From Thiobacillus sp. (lineage in GTDB: Bacteria > Pseudomonadota > Gammaproteobacteria > Burkholderiales > Thiobacillaceae): 64,000 nucleotides of DNA. The notes under the pieces were generated by a model. It had not been told where the DNA came from. It searched no databases and saw only the letters and a program-made list of their open reading frames with translations. The stretch covers positions 1 to 64,000 of the forward strand of contig JAIBFA010000065.1 in assembly GCA_019459325.1 (NCBI GenBank), in the 5' to 3' direction. This document shows, piece after piece, positions 19,470 to 30,996 of this stretch. How positions within the stretch are numbered: the stretch's first letter is position 1; every line of letters starts with the position of its first letter. Position numbers and translations under genes: made by a program.

Positions 19470-19772
19470 TTACTCGTCTTCGCCGAGCTCGGGATCCCAG
19501 CCCTTTTCACGTGCACGATCCACCGCCATCTTGTACAGGGCGGTGTGGCGCTCGCGCAGTTCGGGCGGCAGGCGGCTGGGCAGGTTGCCGTATTTGTCCC
19601 ACTCTGCCTCGATCTTCTCGGTCAGCGCCTGCATTTGCCCGAGCTGCCAGCCGGCGCAGTCCTCGGTTTCGGGGATGAGGCCGAACAGCCAGCCGTCGAG
19701 CACGACGCGCGCCAGCATGGTGACGCCGTGCTTGTCGTTATAAAAACCGGCATAAGTCATTTTGTTGTTCAT
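19470..19772 (-). CDS. Conserved hypothetical protein, 100 aa
   Basis: This small soluble protein begins MNNKMTYAGFYNDKHGVTML and ends in an acidic tail. It has no membrane segment and no motif I recognise. The start is set by overlap with the upstream psiE-like gene (ATGA), so the two are probably translated together. Function unknown. Confidence 0.6.
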   Translation of the reverse strand: MNNKMTYAGFYNDKHGVTMLARVVLDGWLFGLIPETEDCAGWQLGQMQALTEKIEAEWDKYGNLPSRLPPELRERHTALYKMAVDRAREKGWDPELGEDE

Positions 19773-20197
19773 GGTTGCAGATCTTTGTCCTTGGGAATTT
19801 CGTCGTAGGGGAAGCGCGTATGGCCATAGCGGATCACGAGCACCGCACAGGCCAGCAACAGCATCGAAGCAGTCACGCCCAGCATGCGCCATACATCAAG
19901 GTTCTTCATGTCCAGCACCAGATAACGCGCCAGCGCCACGATGGCGATGTAGATGGGGAAGCGAACCGGCAACTGCCCGGAGCGAAAATACACGCCCACC
20001 ATGGCAAGGATTTCCAGATACAGGAACAGCAACAGCAGATCGGCCAGCGTCACGATGCCGGCCTCGACCATGGTCTTTACTTCGAACCCGCCTGCCACCA
20101 ACGTGGCCAGCGTGATCACGACGAGACCGATGGCCTCGAAAGCACCCAGCACGTTGAGTGCCAGACGCGGCAATTTGCGGTCTTTGGCGGGGTTCAT
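19769..20197 (-). CDS. PsiE-family membrane protein
   Basis: This 142-residue protein has four predicted membrane helices and resembles phosphate-starvation-inducible PsiE (central LADLLLLFLYLEILAMVGVYF, then LPVRFPIYIAIVALAR). The function of PsiE is unknown. The gene overlaps the following small ORF by four bases and lies 52 bp downstream of the AI-2E-family permease gene. Confidence 0.8.
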   Translation of the reverse strand: MNPAKDRKLPRLALNVLGAFEAIGLVVITLATLVAGGFEVKTMVEAGIVTLADLLLLFLYLEILAMVGVYFRSGQLPVRFPIYIAIVALARYLVLDMKNLDVWRMLGVTASMLLLACAVLVIRYGHTRFPYDEIPKDKDLQP

Positions 20198-20249
20198 GGC
20201 GTCACCGAACGAGCGAGGCGCAAGGATACCATCGGGGAGGTGTCAGCAC

Positions 20250-21305
20250 TCATTTCGCGCGCGCATGCACCAGCCATTCGCGCCAGATGGCCAGCGACAC
20301 CGCCAGCAGCACAGGCCCCAGAAACAGGCCGATCAGACCGAAGGCGTGAAGGCCGCCCAACACCCCCAGAAATACGAGCAGGAAGGGTATCCGCGTCGAT
20401 TCGCTGATCACGATCGGACGGATCAGGTTGTCGACCCAGCTCACCACCAGCGCACCCCACAAAAACAGGCCCAGCGCGGCCTGAGTTTCGCCATGCGCCA
20501 GCAGACCCAGCGACAGTCCGATCCACACCACCGGGCCGACGAAGGGAATCAGCGACACCAGGGCTGTGATCACACCCCACAACGCGGGCGCGGGCACGCC
20601 TGCCACCCAGTAGCCCAGCCCCGCGAGCAACCCCTGCGCCAGCGCGGTCAGCACGATGCCGAACACCACCGCGCGCACCGTCACGCCGACCGCCTGGATG
20701 TGGCCGCGTACCGCTTCGCCCAGCCAGCGCGTGGCCACGCCGCGAAACTGCGCCAGCACGCTGTCGCCGTGGCGATACAGGAAAAACAACGCCAATACCG
20801 CCAGACCGAATTTTGCGACGTTGCGCCCAATGCCCCCTGCCAGCGCCCTCAGCCGGTGGGTGTCGGTGAGTTCCAGGGCGTCGATCTGCGCGCGCACCCA
20901 CAGCGGGTCGGCCTGGACGCGCTGGTAGTTCGCGGCAATCCATTCCCCGCCCGGCCAGGCCCGCACGCCTGCTGGCAGGGGCGGCAGACCTTGTTCGGAG
21001 AACTGCCTGATGGTCGCCGACGCCACCGCGACATCGCCCACCAGGGTGGACATCACCCACACCAGTGGCAGCAATAGCGTCGCCGCGACACCCAGCGTCA
21101 TGAGCAGCGCGACAAGTTTGTCGCGCCCGGGCAGCCAGTGACGCAGCCGCTGATGCAGCGGCCAGGTGACGTAAGCAAGGATGCCCGCCCATGCCAGCGA
21201 AGCGAAAAACGGCGACAACACCCAGAGGGTGAGCCCGAAAATGAAGACCAGGAATGCAAACGTCGCGACACGGCGCGCAAGCGGAGAATCGATGTTGATT
21301 GGCAT
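20250..21305 (-). CDS. AI-2E/YdiK-family (UPF0118) permease
   Basis: This is a 351-residue polytopic membrane protein with about eight helices. It carries the typical C-terminal region LVSLIPFVGPVVWIGLSLGLL followed by VSWVDNLIRPIVIS and FLGVLGGLHAFGLIGLFLGPV. The family includes the proposed AI-2 exporter TqsA and Na+/H+ antiporter-like proteins, so the substrate is not predictable. Confidence 0.88.
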   Translation of the reverse strand: MPINIDSPLARRVATFAFLVFIFGLTLWVLSPFFASLAWAGILAYVTWPLHQRLRHWLPGRDKLVALLMTLGVAATLLLPLVWVMSTLVGDVAVASATIRQFSEQGLPPLPAGVRAWPGGEWIAANYQRVQADPLWVRAQIDALELTDTHRLRALAGGIGRNVAKFGLAVLALFFLYRHGDSVLAQFRGVATRWLGEAVRGHIQAVGVTVRAVVFGIVLTALAQGLLAGLGYWVAGVPAPALWGVITALVSLIPFVGPVVWIGLSLGLLAHGETQAALGLFLWGALVVSWVDNLIRPIVISESTRIPFLLVFLGVLGGLHAFGLIGLFLGPVLLAVSLAIWREWLVHARAK

Positions 21306-21451
21306 GCGACAAGCTTACCGGCTGTCCGCCTTCGCCTGCAATGCACGGCGGGCCGCGAAAAATACATCGGTCGCCGCAAAGTATTGACGTCGCCAGCCTA
21401 CGAATGAGGGGGCGTCCCATGACGTCGGGGACGAGAAAGCAATCTTCTGGT

Positions 21452-24145
<2,694 letters not shown>

Positions 24146-24158
24146 GTCTCGGTCTTCC

Positions 24159-24377
24159 TCAAACGGGTGGAACAGGTCTCGCCGCCTGCATGGCCGCGAT
24201 CAGCGCGCCGATCATCAGCGCATAGTGACCGTGCTTCGGATTGAGTCCAGCCAGCATGGCCGAGGCGATGCTGTCGGGAATCGCGACCAGCGCCGTGGTC
24301 AGCCCTGCCGACAAGTCGGCCTTGAGCGTTGTGGGAGACAGACGCCGCAGGCGGTTCAGCATCGTTCGCTCAGGCAA
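24159..24377 (-). pseudogene. Truncated SulP-family transporter (N-terminal stub)
   Basis: This 72-codon frame reads like the first two helices of a SulP permease: LKADLSAGLTTALVAIPDSI, then ASAMLAGLNPKHGHYALMIGALIAA. It then runs into MQAARPVPPV and a stop. Functional SulP proteins in this same window are 600-700 residues. The stub has no internal stop or frameshift, so it looks like one deletion that fused the start of a sulP gene to the region before the ATPase. A 72-residue protein could still be made. Confidence 0.7.
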
Positions 24378-24380
24378 GGC

Positions 24381-25253
24381 TCAGGGGTTGCAATAGTCGC
24401 AACGCCCCGGATCGGCATGTTCCACGCCGGCACGCGCGTGGGTCTCGCGGTGCGCGCACTTGAGACAGCCGTGGATGTCGGCGCGAATCTCCCGCGTGGG
24501 CGCGCCACAGTCGGCACAGGGCAAGCCGCTTAATCGCTCCATCACCTGGAAGCCCGGCGTGCCGCAAGCGGGGCAAAGCGAATTCAGTTTGGCCGCGAGG
24601 TCCGCGGCGGCCAGGCGGATGACGTCCATGCGGGTGGGATGGGCATGGGCGCGGAGGTCGTTTTCCATAAACACCTGTCCGTTATCCGCCTGGGCGCGCG
24701 CCCGGAGAAAGGCCGCTTCGAGCGCCGCCCAGGTGGCGATGCCTTTTTCGATGCGGGGGTCGTCCTGGCCTTGCAGGCGCACCACCAGGTGATGCTCGGG
24801 GAATCCGGCCTGGCGGGCGAACTGTCCGGCCTGCTCCCAGTCATCCGTGAGCAGGTGGGCGAACCGTGTCAATTGCTGCGCCATGCCCGTCACCTCGATG
24901 CCGCGCTCGTCGTCGATGAACACCAGCAGCTCGACGTTCCACGGAAGCATTCCCGCCATCGGGTCCGGCCCGAACGAGCCCTCGCTCGCCAGCCCCAGCG
25001 GCAGGCCGGACAATTCCATGCCGATGCGCGCCTTCTTGCGCGCCGCTTCAAACTGGCTGCCGGCGCGCGGAATATCACGCGTGAAGGTGCCGAGAAGATC
25101 GGTATCGAAGCCGATCGCCAACTCGACCCGGCAGTCCAGCGCGGCCGCCAGCGCCGGCCCGATCACCCGCTCCTTGCCGTGCTGCGTAAGCAGCGCGATG
25201 CGCCGGCCGGAATACGGGCCGGCAACGCGCTCCGTTGGCGCCGATCTGCTCAA
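24381..25253 (-). CDS. DUF6671-type protein with C-terminal zinc ribbons
   Basis: About 290 residues. The N-terminal part (RIALLTQHGKERVIGPALAA, then FDTDLLGTFTRDI and GSFGPDP) is a conserved uncharacterised domain. The C-terminus carries three Cys pairs of zinc-ribbon type (CPACG, CADCG, CLKC) plus a final CDYC. The start is taken as TTG 25253, which overlaps the TGA of the preceding yqaA-like gene and implies translational coupling; the open frame extends further upstream but only as an overlap. Function unknown. Confidence 0.65.
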   Translation of the reverse strand: MSRSAPTERVAGPYSGRRIALLTQHGKERVIGPALAAALDCRVELAIGFDTDLLGTFTRDIPRAGSQFEAARKKARIGMELSGLPLGLASEGSFGPDPMAGMLPWNVELLVFIDDERGIEVTGMAQQLTRFAHLLTDDWEQAGQFARQAGFPEHHLVVRLQGQDDPRIEKGIATWAALEAAFLRARAQADNGQVFMENDLRAHAHPTRMDVIRLAAADLAAKLNSLCPACGTPGFQVMERLSGLPCADCGAPTREIRADIHGCLKCAHRETHARAGVEHADPGRCDYCNP

Positions 25254-25840
25254 GACACGCCTGCCCATTCGTAGAGCAGCGCGCCGATTACGACCACCGC
25301 GACGGTCGCCCAGCCAAGGCGGTCGACGGTGCGGTGCAACAGCGCCTCCATGCGCGCGCCGCCCCAGGCCATCAGTCCGGCGACGAGGAAGAAACGCGCC
25401 CCGCGGCCGATCAGCGAGGCCAGGGTGAAGGGCAATAGCGCCATCGACAGGGCGCCGGCGGCGACGGTGAATACCTTGTAGGGGATCGGCGAAAAGCCGG
25501 CGACGAAGACCGCCCAGAAACCCCAGCGCCCGAACCAGTCCACCGCAGCCTGATAGCTCGCCCAATGGCTGGATTCGCGCAGCCAGGGCTCGATGGCGTC
25601 GAAGGCGTAATGGCCGATCGCATAACCGAGCAGGCCGCCGGCCACCGACGCCAGCGTGGTGATCAGGGCGAAGCGCCAGGCCCTGGACGGATTGGCAAGG
25701 CTCATCGGCGCGAGCATCACGTCCGGCGGGATCGGAAAGAACGACGATTCGGCGAAGCTCATCCCGCCCAGATACCACGACGCGTGGCGGTGCCGCGACC
25801 AGCGCATGGCCCGGGCGTAGAGGGAGGAAAATATCCGCAC
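25250..25840 (-). CDS. YqaA/DedA-like VTT-domain membrane protein
   Basis: About 196 residues from GTG 25840. The VTT (SNARE-associated/DedA-like) region is clear: GMSFAESSFFPIPPDVMLAP, then FGRWGFWAVFVAGFSPIPYK and FTVAAGALSM. YqaA homologues typically begin M-R-[IL]-F, which supports the GTG. DedA-family proteins are linked to membrane lipid flipping and proton-motive-force homeostasis. The gene overlaps the DUF6671 gene and lies 5 bp after the TerB-like gene. Confidence 0.82.
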   Translation of the reverse strand: MRIFSSLYARAMRWSRHRHASWYLGGMSFAESSFFPIPPDVMLAPMSLANPSRAWRFALITTLASVAGGLLGYAIGHYAFDAIEPWLRESSHWASYQAAVDWFGRWGFWAVFVAGFSPIPYKVFTVAAGALSMALLPFTLASLIGRGARFFLVAGLMAWGGARMEALLHRTVDRLGWATVAVVVIGALLYEWAGVS

Positions 25841-25845
25841 GACTT

Positions 25846-26823
25846 TTAAGTCCCGCGCACCATGGCCATGACGCGGCCCATGTCGAGCGTGCCCGCCTGC
25901 TGCCGGATCTGCGGCAGGTATTGCGTCTGCATCTGTTTGGCGGGGCCGAGCAGGTTCTGGAAGCTGTCGCGCAGCACCTGCGTATTCATCACGCGGCCGC
26001 CTGCGTAATAGCGCTTGGCGAGCTGCCCCAGCGCGTAGGTGGTGGCGAAAGAGAAGGCCATGCCGGTGGTGGCACCGCCGATATTGCCGAAGGTCTTGCC
26101 GGCAGCCTTGCCGAGCAGGCCACCCAGGAGCTTGCGGCCGAACTGTTCGAGATATTGCGAGGTGAGGCCAACCCCGGCGGCGGCGATGAATTCCTTGATG
26201 TGCCCCTGGTCGAGCTGGACCCCGTGGGCGCGGCCGATGCCGTACACCATCTTGATCTGCAGCGGGATGATGGCCATGGACGCCCACGACTGCGGCAGCA
26301 GTTCCAGCGCGCCGTTCATCAGGGCGTAGTTGAGGATGGACTTGTCCAGCTCCGCTTCGGTCACGTTCGGCTGCGCCGCCACCACCGGGCCGGACGCGGC
26401 GGCGACAGCGGCGCCTGCCACGACAGCGGGCGCCGCCGCCTCGGACAGTTCGACGATGACGTCGGCCTCGCGCTCGAAGGCAGCAGCCTGTCCGGCATCG
26501 AGCTTCAACAGGGCTTTCAGCTCGTTCAGGAAGCGTTGCTCGGCCTCGCTCTGGCGACCGTCGGCGTCGCACACGCACACCGCCATTTCATACGCCAACT
26601 GGCGCTCGCCGGGGTCTTGCAACGCGGCGGCAGTGGCTTCCAGACTGATGCGCTTGAGCAGCACGTCCTGGTAGAGGCGCGAGAGATCGGCCGCACCCGC
26701 TTCGCCTCCCAGAGACTCGGCAATACGGCGAATCTCTTCGCGCTCGCGGTCGTGCTTGGCGCCGTCGGCGAAGGCGGCATACAGGGCGATGGTCAGGATG
26801 GATTTCTGCTGTTCAGGGTTCAT
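25846..26823 (-). CDS. TerB-like / YcjF-like domain protein
   Basis: This 325-residue protein has two parts. Residues ~1-130 form an all-helical TerB/DjlA-N-like domain (MNPEQQKSILTIALYAAFADG, then CDADGRQSEAEQRFLNELK). After an Ala/Val linker, the C-terminal part has glycine-rich hydrophobic stretches reminiscent of DUF697/YcjF proteins associated with GTPases. TerB-type domains occur in tellurite and envelope-stress systems, consistent with the nearby terC. Exact role unknown. Confidence 0.6.
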   Translation of the reverse strand: MNPEQQKSILTIALYAAFADGAKHDREREEIRRIAESLGGEAGAADLSRLYQDVLLKRISLEATAAALQDPGERQLAYEMAVCVCDADGRQSEAEQRFLNELKALLKLDAGQAAAFEREADVIVELSEAAAPAVVAGAAVAAASGPVVAAQPNVTEAELDKSILNYALMNGALELLPQSWASMAIIPLQIKMVYGIGRAHGVQLDQGHIKEFIAAAGVGLTSQYLEQFGRKLLGGLLGKAAGKTFGNIGGATTGMAFSFATTYALGQLAKRYYAGGRVMNTQVLRDSFQNLLGPAKQMQTQYLPQIRQQAGTLDMGRVMAMVRGT

Positions 26824-26839
26824 GGCCTACTCCGAAAGT

Positions 26840-27526
26840 TCAATATCTGAGTGCCTCGGCGAGCTTCAATCCGGCAAGTTCGCGGATCGAGCGCGCCAGG
26901 TAGTACAAGACCGCCATCATGATCAGCATCGAGGGCAGCGCGATCATGGGATAACTCAGCAGGGTCAGGCGCCCCAGTTCCTCGTTGAAGGCGGGGGTGC
27001 CGGCCGGGCTTACGACGATCCAGGTCGCCAGAAAATAATTCATCGCCGCGGAGAAGAAGAAGGAGCCGCCCAGCATCCAGGTGGCGGCCTGCAGACGGGT
27101 TTCGAAGGCGTCGCCGTTGCCGCGCTGGCCCAGGCTCTGCTGTATCCGCTCGACGTTCATCAACGCCGGGCTGAACAGCAGTACCCGCACCAGAGGGGTG
27201 CGGGTGTGGGCGGAAACAGCCACGGCCAGACCGATCAGGCCCGGGATGGCCGCTTCCTTGATGGCCAGCCATTGCGTATCCAGTTGCAGCAGGCCGATGC
27301 CGCCGGTGAGCAGAATGCTGATCAGGCCCAGCGCGGCGAACAGGTTGAGCTTGCGTCGCGCGAGAAAATCCCGCGCGCCCCAGAACAGCGGGAAGGCCAG
27401 CGCCAGCAGCAGCGCTCTGACGGCGCCCAGATCCTCCGGGCCGGAAAGCTTCATCAGGATCAGCGAGGGAACGATCAGGGTGACCGCGAGTTCGATCAGC
27501 GGACTGGGTTTGGCGGTGTCGGTCAT
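26840..27526 (-). CDS. VC0807-family membrane protein
   Basis: This 228-residue protein has about five or six membrane helices (PLIELAVTLIVPSLILMKLS, FAALGLISILLTGGIGLLQL and others). It resembles the VC0807/DUF3159 group of uncharacterised membrane proteins. It sits between the TerB-like gene and a rhodanese lipoprotein gene in a tight minus-strand run. Confidence 0.65.
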   Translation of the reverse strand: MTDTAKPSPLIELAVTLIVPSLILMKLSGPEDLGAVRALLLALAFPLFWGARDFLARRKLNLFAALGLISILLTGGIGLLQLDTQWLAIKEAAIPGLIGLAVAVSAHTRTPLVRVLLFSPALMNVERIQQSLGQRGNGDAFETRLQAATWMLGGSFFFSAAMNYFLATWIVVSPAGTPAFNEELGRLTLLSYPMIALPSMLIMMAVLYYLARSIRELAGLKLAEALRY

Positions 27527-27536
27527 GGTTTGCGTC

Positions 27537-27947
27537 TCAGTTCTTGACCACAGGGTTATTCCCGGCGATCCAGCCGGTGATGCCGTGGCGCACGTTGTAT
27601 ACCTGCGTATAGCCCTGTTTTCCCATCAACTCGCGCGCCAGCTTGTCGGTGCGGCTGCCGGTGCGGCAGATGCGGACGACCGGATCGTGCTTGCCCACTT
27701 CGGCGGTAAAGCGCGGCAGGAATTCCGGATTCGGCCGCCCGCCCGCATCCACGAAAGTCAGCTTGCGGCTGCCCTCCACCACGCCGGTCGATCGCCATTC
27801 CTCCGGCCGGCGGATGTCGTAGATCGGCACGCCTTGCGCCAGCAACGCCTTCAACTGGTCGTTGTCGGCGTTGCTGTAGGGCGGCTCGGCGCAGCCGCTG
27901 AGGGCGGCCGCGAGCAGCACGACACCGAGCAAACGCGGAAGCATCAC
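27537..27947 (-). CDS. Rhodanese-domain lipoprotein
   Basis: A 136-residue protein with a lipoprotein signal (lipobox LSGC near residue 19), so it is probably anchored in the periplasm. The single rhodanese domain has an intact catalytic Cys in the loop ICRTGSRT and the preceding PIYDIRRPEEW motif. Such domains transfer sulfane sulfur or bind related anions, which fits a sulfur-metabolising host. The ATG overlaps the TGA of terC upstream. Confidence 0.85.
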   Translation of the reverse strand: MMLPRLLGVVLLAAALSGCAEPPYSNADNDQLKALLAQGVPIYDIRRPEEWRSTGVVEGSRKLTFVDAGGRPNPEFLPRFTAEVGKHDPVVRICRTGSRTDKLARELMGKQGYTQVYNVRHGITGWIAGNNPVVKN

Positions 27948-28912
27948 GCCGCCTTCTTGCGCGTGGCGATCAGGCTGGCGACTACGCTCGATCCGATCAG
28001 CACGGCGACGATGGCCAGCGAAGCCTGCACCGGCACGTGATACCAGGGTGCGATCAGCATCTTGGCGCCGATGAAGGTGAGCACCATGGCCAGGCCGTAT
28101 TTCAGCAGGTGGAAGCGGTCCGCCACATCGGCCAGCAGGAAATACAGCGCGCGCAGGCCCATGATGGCGAAGATGTTGGAGGTAAAGACGATGAACGGGT
28201 CGGTGGTGATGGCGAAGATGGCCGGAATGGAATCCACCGCGAACACCAGGTCGGTGACCTCGATCAGGATCAGCACCAGGAACAGCGGCGTGAAATAGCG
28301 CACACCGTCCTTCATCACGGTGAATTTCTCGCCGTGATTGCCTTCGCTAATGCGCAGATGTTTGCGCGCGAATTTCAGCACCGGGTTCTGTTCCAAATCA
28401 GGGGTCTTTTCTGCCATGACCAGCATGCGCATGCCGGTGACAACCAGGAAGGCGCCGAAGATATAGAGCACCCAGGAATACTCCCGCACCACCCAGGCGC
28501 CGGCCAGGATCATGATCGCGCGCATGACGATGGCGCCCAGCACGCCGTAGATCAGCACCCTACGCTGGAATTCAGGGGCAACGTGGAAGGCGGTAAAGAT
28601 CAGCAGGAAAACAAACACGTTATCCACCGACAGCGACTTCTCGATCAGATAGCCGGTGAAGAATTCCAGCGCCTTGCGGTCGGCGATCTCCGCCCCCACC
28701 GTGCCGTTCAAATACCACCACAGGCCGGCGTTGAACACGAGCGCCAGCGAAAACCAGGCCAGCGACCAAAGCGCGGCTTCCTTGACGCTGACCTTGTGCG
28801 CCTTCCTGCCGCCGAACACGAACAGGTCGAGCGCCAGCATGACCAGCACGAAGGCGATGAAGGCGGCCCACATCCAGGGTTCGCCGATTGAGATTGCATT
28901 ATTCGTGTTCAT
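27944..28912 (-). CDS. TerC-family membrane protein (Alx-like)
   Basis: A 322-residue protein with about nine membrane helices. Family motifs include EFFTGYLIEKSLSVDNVFVF, EVTDLVFAVDSIPAIFAITT and FIVFTSNIFAIMGLRALYFL, with acidic residues in helices that are implicated in Mn2+ handling by Alx/MeeF-type TerC proteins. Earlier literature linked TerC to tellurite resistance. The stop overlaps the rhodanese gene, and a decayed copy of its own first 45 codons lies just upstream. Confidence 0.92.
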   Translation of the reverse strand: MNTNNAISIGEPWMWAAFIAFVLVMLALDLFVFGGRKAHKVSVKEAALWSLAWFSLALVFNAGLWWYLNGTVGAEIADRKALEFFTGYLIEKSLSVDNVFVFLLIFTAFHVAPEFQRRVLIYGVLGAIVMRAIMILAGAWVVREYSWVLYIFGAFLVVTGMRMLVMAEKTPDLEQNPVLKFARKHLRISEGNHGEKFTVMKDGVRYFTPLFLVLILIEVTDLVFAVDSIPAIFAITTDPFIVFTSNIFAIMGLRALYFLLADVADRFHLLKYGLAMVLTFIGAKMLIAPWYHVPVQASLAIVAVLIGSSVVASLIATRKKAA

Positions 28913-28915
28913 ATC

Positions 28916-29061
28916 GAGTTTCGGTTGTCATTCATTGCCAGCAACCAGAGCGCGGCGTCTTTGACGCCGACCAGGATCAGGCCGACGGCCAGCATCACAA
29001 CAACAAAGGTGATGCTGGCTGCCTACATCCAGGGTTCGCCGATATTCAGGGCAGCACCCAT
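28916..29061 (-). pseudogene. Remnant of a second terC 5' end
   Basis: Reading down from the ATG at 29061, the frame gives MGAALNIGEPWM, a TAG stop, then AASITFVVVMLAVGLILVG and VKDAALWLLAMND. It aligns with the intact TerC N-terminus (NNAISIGEPWMWAAFIAFVL and VKEAALWSLAWFS). The TAG replaces the Trp codon and several residues are deleted before VKDAALW. It is a decayed partial tandem duplication upstream of terC. Confidence 0.8.
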
Positions 29062-29078
29062 CTTCAGCCCAGCTGAGC

Positions 29079-29954
29079 TTATTGCACTGCGCGCAGAGCG
29101 GCGATGCGCTCTTCCAGCGGCGGGTGCGTCATGAACAGGCGCTTGAGGCCGTGGGCGCCGCCGCCGGCGATGCCGAACGCCGCCATCTTCTCCGGCAGCG
29201 GTGCCGGATGCAGGCTGTTGAGACGCTCCAGCGCAGCGATCATCGCACCTTTGCCGGCCAGGCTTGCACCGCCCCGGTCGGCGCGGAATTCGCGCTGACG
29301 CGAGAACCACATGACGATGATCGACGCCAGGATGCCCAGCACCAGTTCGGCCACGATCATGGTGACGAAGAACGCCGGGCCGTGGCCGTTTTCGTTTTTG
29401 AACACGACGCGGTCGACGGTATGGCCGATGACGCGCGACAGGAACATCACGAAGGTGTTGACCACGCCCTGGATCAGCGCCAGCGTAACCATGTCGCCGT
29501 TGGCGACGTGGGCGATTTCATGGCCGATCACCGCCTCGGCTTCCTGCCGCGTCATGGTGTTCAGGAGGCCGGCCGACACCGCGACCAGCGCGTTGTTCTT
29601 GTTCATGCCGGTGGCGAAGGCATTGGCCTCGGGCGAGGGGAATATCCCGACTTCGGGCATGCCGATGCCGGCGTCGGCCGCGTATTTCTTCACGGTCTCG
29701 ACCAGCCAGAACTCGGTCGAATTGGACGGTGTCTCGATCACCTGCACGCCCATCGACTTCTTCGCCATCCACTTAGAAATGGCGAGCGAAATCAGCGAGC
29801 CGCCGAAGCCCATCACCGCGGCAAAAATCAGCAGCGAGGTCAGGTTCAGCCCCTGCGCGGTGAGATAGGGCTCGACGCCCAGAACGCGCATGGTGATCGA
29901 CAGCACCAGCACGATGGCCATGTTGGTGGCAAGGAACAGAACAATGCGTTTCAT
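29079..29954 (-). CDS. htpX: Membrane zinc protease HtpX
   Basis: This 291-residue M48-family inner-membrane protease degrades misfolded membrane proteins. The zinc motif HEIAH ([18 protein letters not shown]) is intact, with two N-terminal hydrophobic helices and two more after the active site. ATG 29954 is chosen because it follows a GGAG site at proper spacing and matches [11 protein letters not shown] of homologues; an upstream in-frame ATG would add eight residues. It may head the long minus-strand stress/membrane gene run. Confidence 0.93.
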   Translation of the reverse strand: MKRIVLFLATNMAIVLVLSITMRVLGVEPYLTAQGLNLTSLLIFAAVMGFGGSLISLAISKWMAKKSMGVQVIETPSNSTEFWLVETVKKYAADAGIGMPEVGIFPSPEANAFATGMNKNNALVAVSAGLLNTMTRQEAEAVIGHEIAHVANGDMVTLALIQGVVNTFVMFLSRVIGHTVDRVVFKNENGHGPAFFVTMIVAELVLGILASIIVMWFSRQREFRADRGGASLAGKGAMIAALERLNSLHPAPLPEKMAAFGIAGGGAHGLKRLFMTHPPLEERIAALRAVQ

Positions 29955-30077
29955 GATGTTCTCCAGAATGAAGGACAAAGCCTTTTAACAAACAGGTGAC
30001 AGGATACAGACAGCAACACACCAATAAAATTCGATTTTTATACTGCTATTGTTCGGTTTTAACGATCTGATTCGGCC

Positions 30078-30983
30078 ATGCTCAATTACAAGCACTTGCA
30101 CTATTTCCGGACCGTGGCCAAAACCGGCGCCATCAACCGAGCTGCCGAGAAGCTGCACCTGACACCGCAGACGCTGTCCGGCCAGATCAGCATACTGGAA
30201 GACCGCCTGGGGGTGGCGCTGTTCCGCCGCAGCGGCCGACGGCTCGAGCTGACCGATGCCGGGCGCACTGCCCTGACCTACGCCGACGAAATTTTCCATG
30301 TCGGCGCCGAGCTCGAGGAGGCCCTGCACAACCGCTCCGCCGCGCGCGTCCATCCATTCCGGGTCGGCATCGCCGACGTCGTGCCCAAAGTGATCGCCTA
30401 CCAGCTGCTGGCGCCCGCACTGACGCTGGCTGAGCCGGTCAAGCTGGTGTGCCGGGAAGACCGGCTGGAGCAGCTCGCCGCCGACCTCGCCGTCCACCGG
30501 CTCGACATGGTGCTGGCCGATCGCCCGCTGCCGTCCAGCATGGACATCAAGGGCTACAGCCACCCGCTGGGAGAATGCGGCATCGCCTTTCTGGCGGCGC
30601 GCGCGGTCGCCGAGACCCTGGAGCCGGACTTTCCTGCCAACCTGCACGGCGCCCCGCTGCTGATCCCGGGTGCGGACAGTGCACTGCATGCGCCACTGGT
30701 GCGCTGGCTGGAGCGCCGCGGCATCCAGCCCACCGTCGTCGGCGAGTTCGACGACAGCGCACTGATGAGCGCCTTCGGCCAGGCGGGCGCCGGCGTGTTT
30801 CCGGTGCCGCTGACCACGGCACAGGAGGTGATGCGGCAGTACGAAGTGGTCGAGCTGGGGCAGACGCTGGAGATCCGCGAACGCTTCTTTGCCATTTCGG
30901 TGGAGCGGCGGCTGAGCCATCCGGCGGTGGTGGCGGTCAGCGAGGCGGCGCGGCGGCGCTTTCAGCCGCAGGACGCGGGCTGA
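30078..30983 (+). CDS. LysR-family regulator, NhaR-like
   Basis: A 301-residue LysR-type protein. The N-terminal helix-turn-helix (LNYKHLHYFRTVAKTGAINR, then LHLTPQTLSGQISILE) strongly resembles NhaR, the Na+-responsive activator of nhaA. The C-terminal part is the periplasmic-binding-like effector domain. It is divergent from htpX, so it may influence the htpX-terC run, but no clear T-N11-A operator was assigned. Confidence 0.83.
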   Translation: MLNYKHLHYFRTVAKTGAINRAAEKLHLTPQTLSGQISILEDRLGVALFRRSGRRLELTDAGRTALTYADEIFHVGAELEEALHNRSAARVHPFRVGIADVVPKVIAYQLLAPALTLAEPVKLVCREDRLEQLAADLAVHRLDMVLADRPLPSSMDIKGYSHPLGECGIAFLAARAVAETLEPDFPANLHGAPLLIPGADSALHAPLVRWLERRGIQPTVVGEFDDSALMSAFGQAGAGVFPVPLTTAQEVMRQYEVVELGQTLEIRERFFAISVERRLSHPAVVAVSEAARRRFQPQDAG

Positions 30984-30996
30984 CCCCCTGATGTAT

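Noticed and set aside
28913-29078. Plus-strand small protein between terC and htpX
   Set aside because: The region is better explained as a decayed minus-strand terC 5' copy, with IGEPWM and VKDAALW matching intact TerC.
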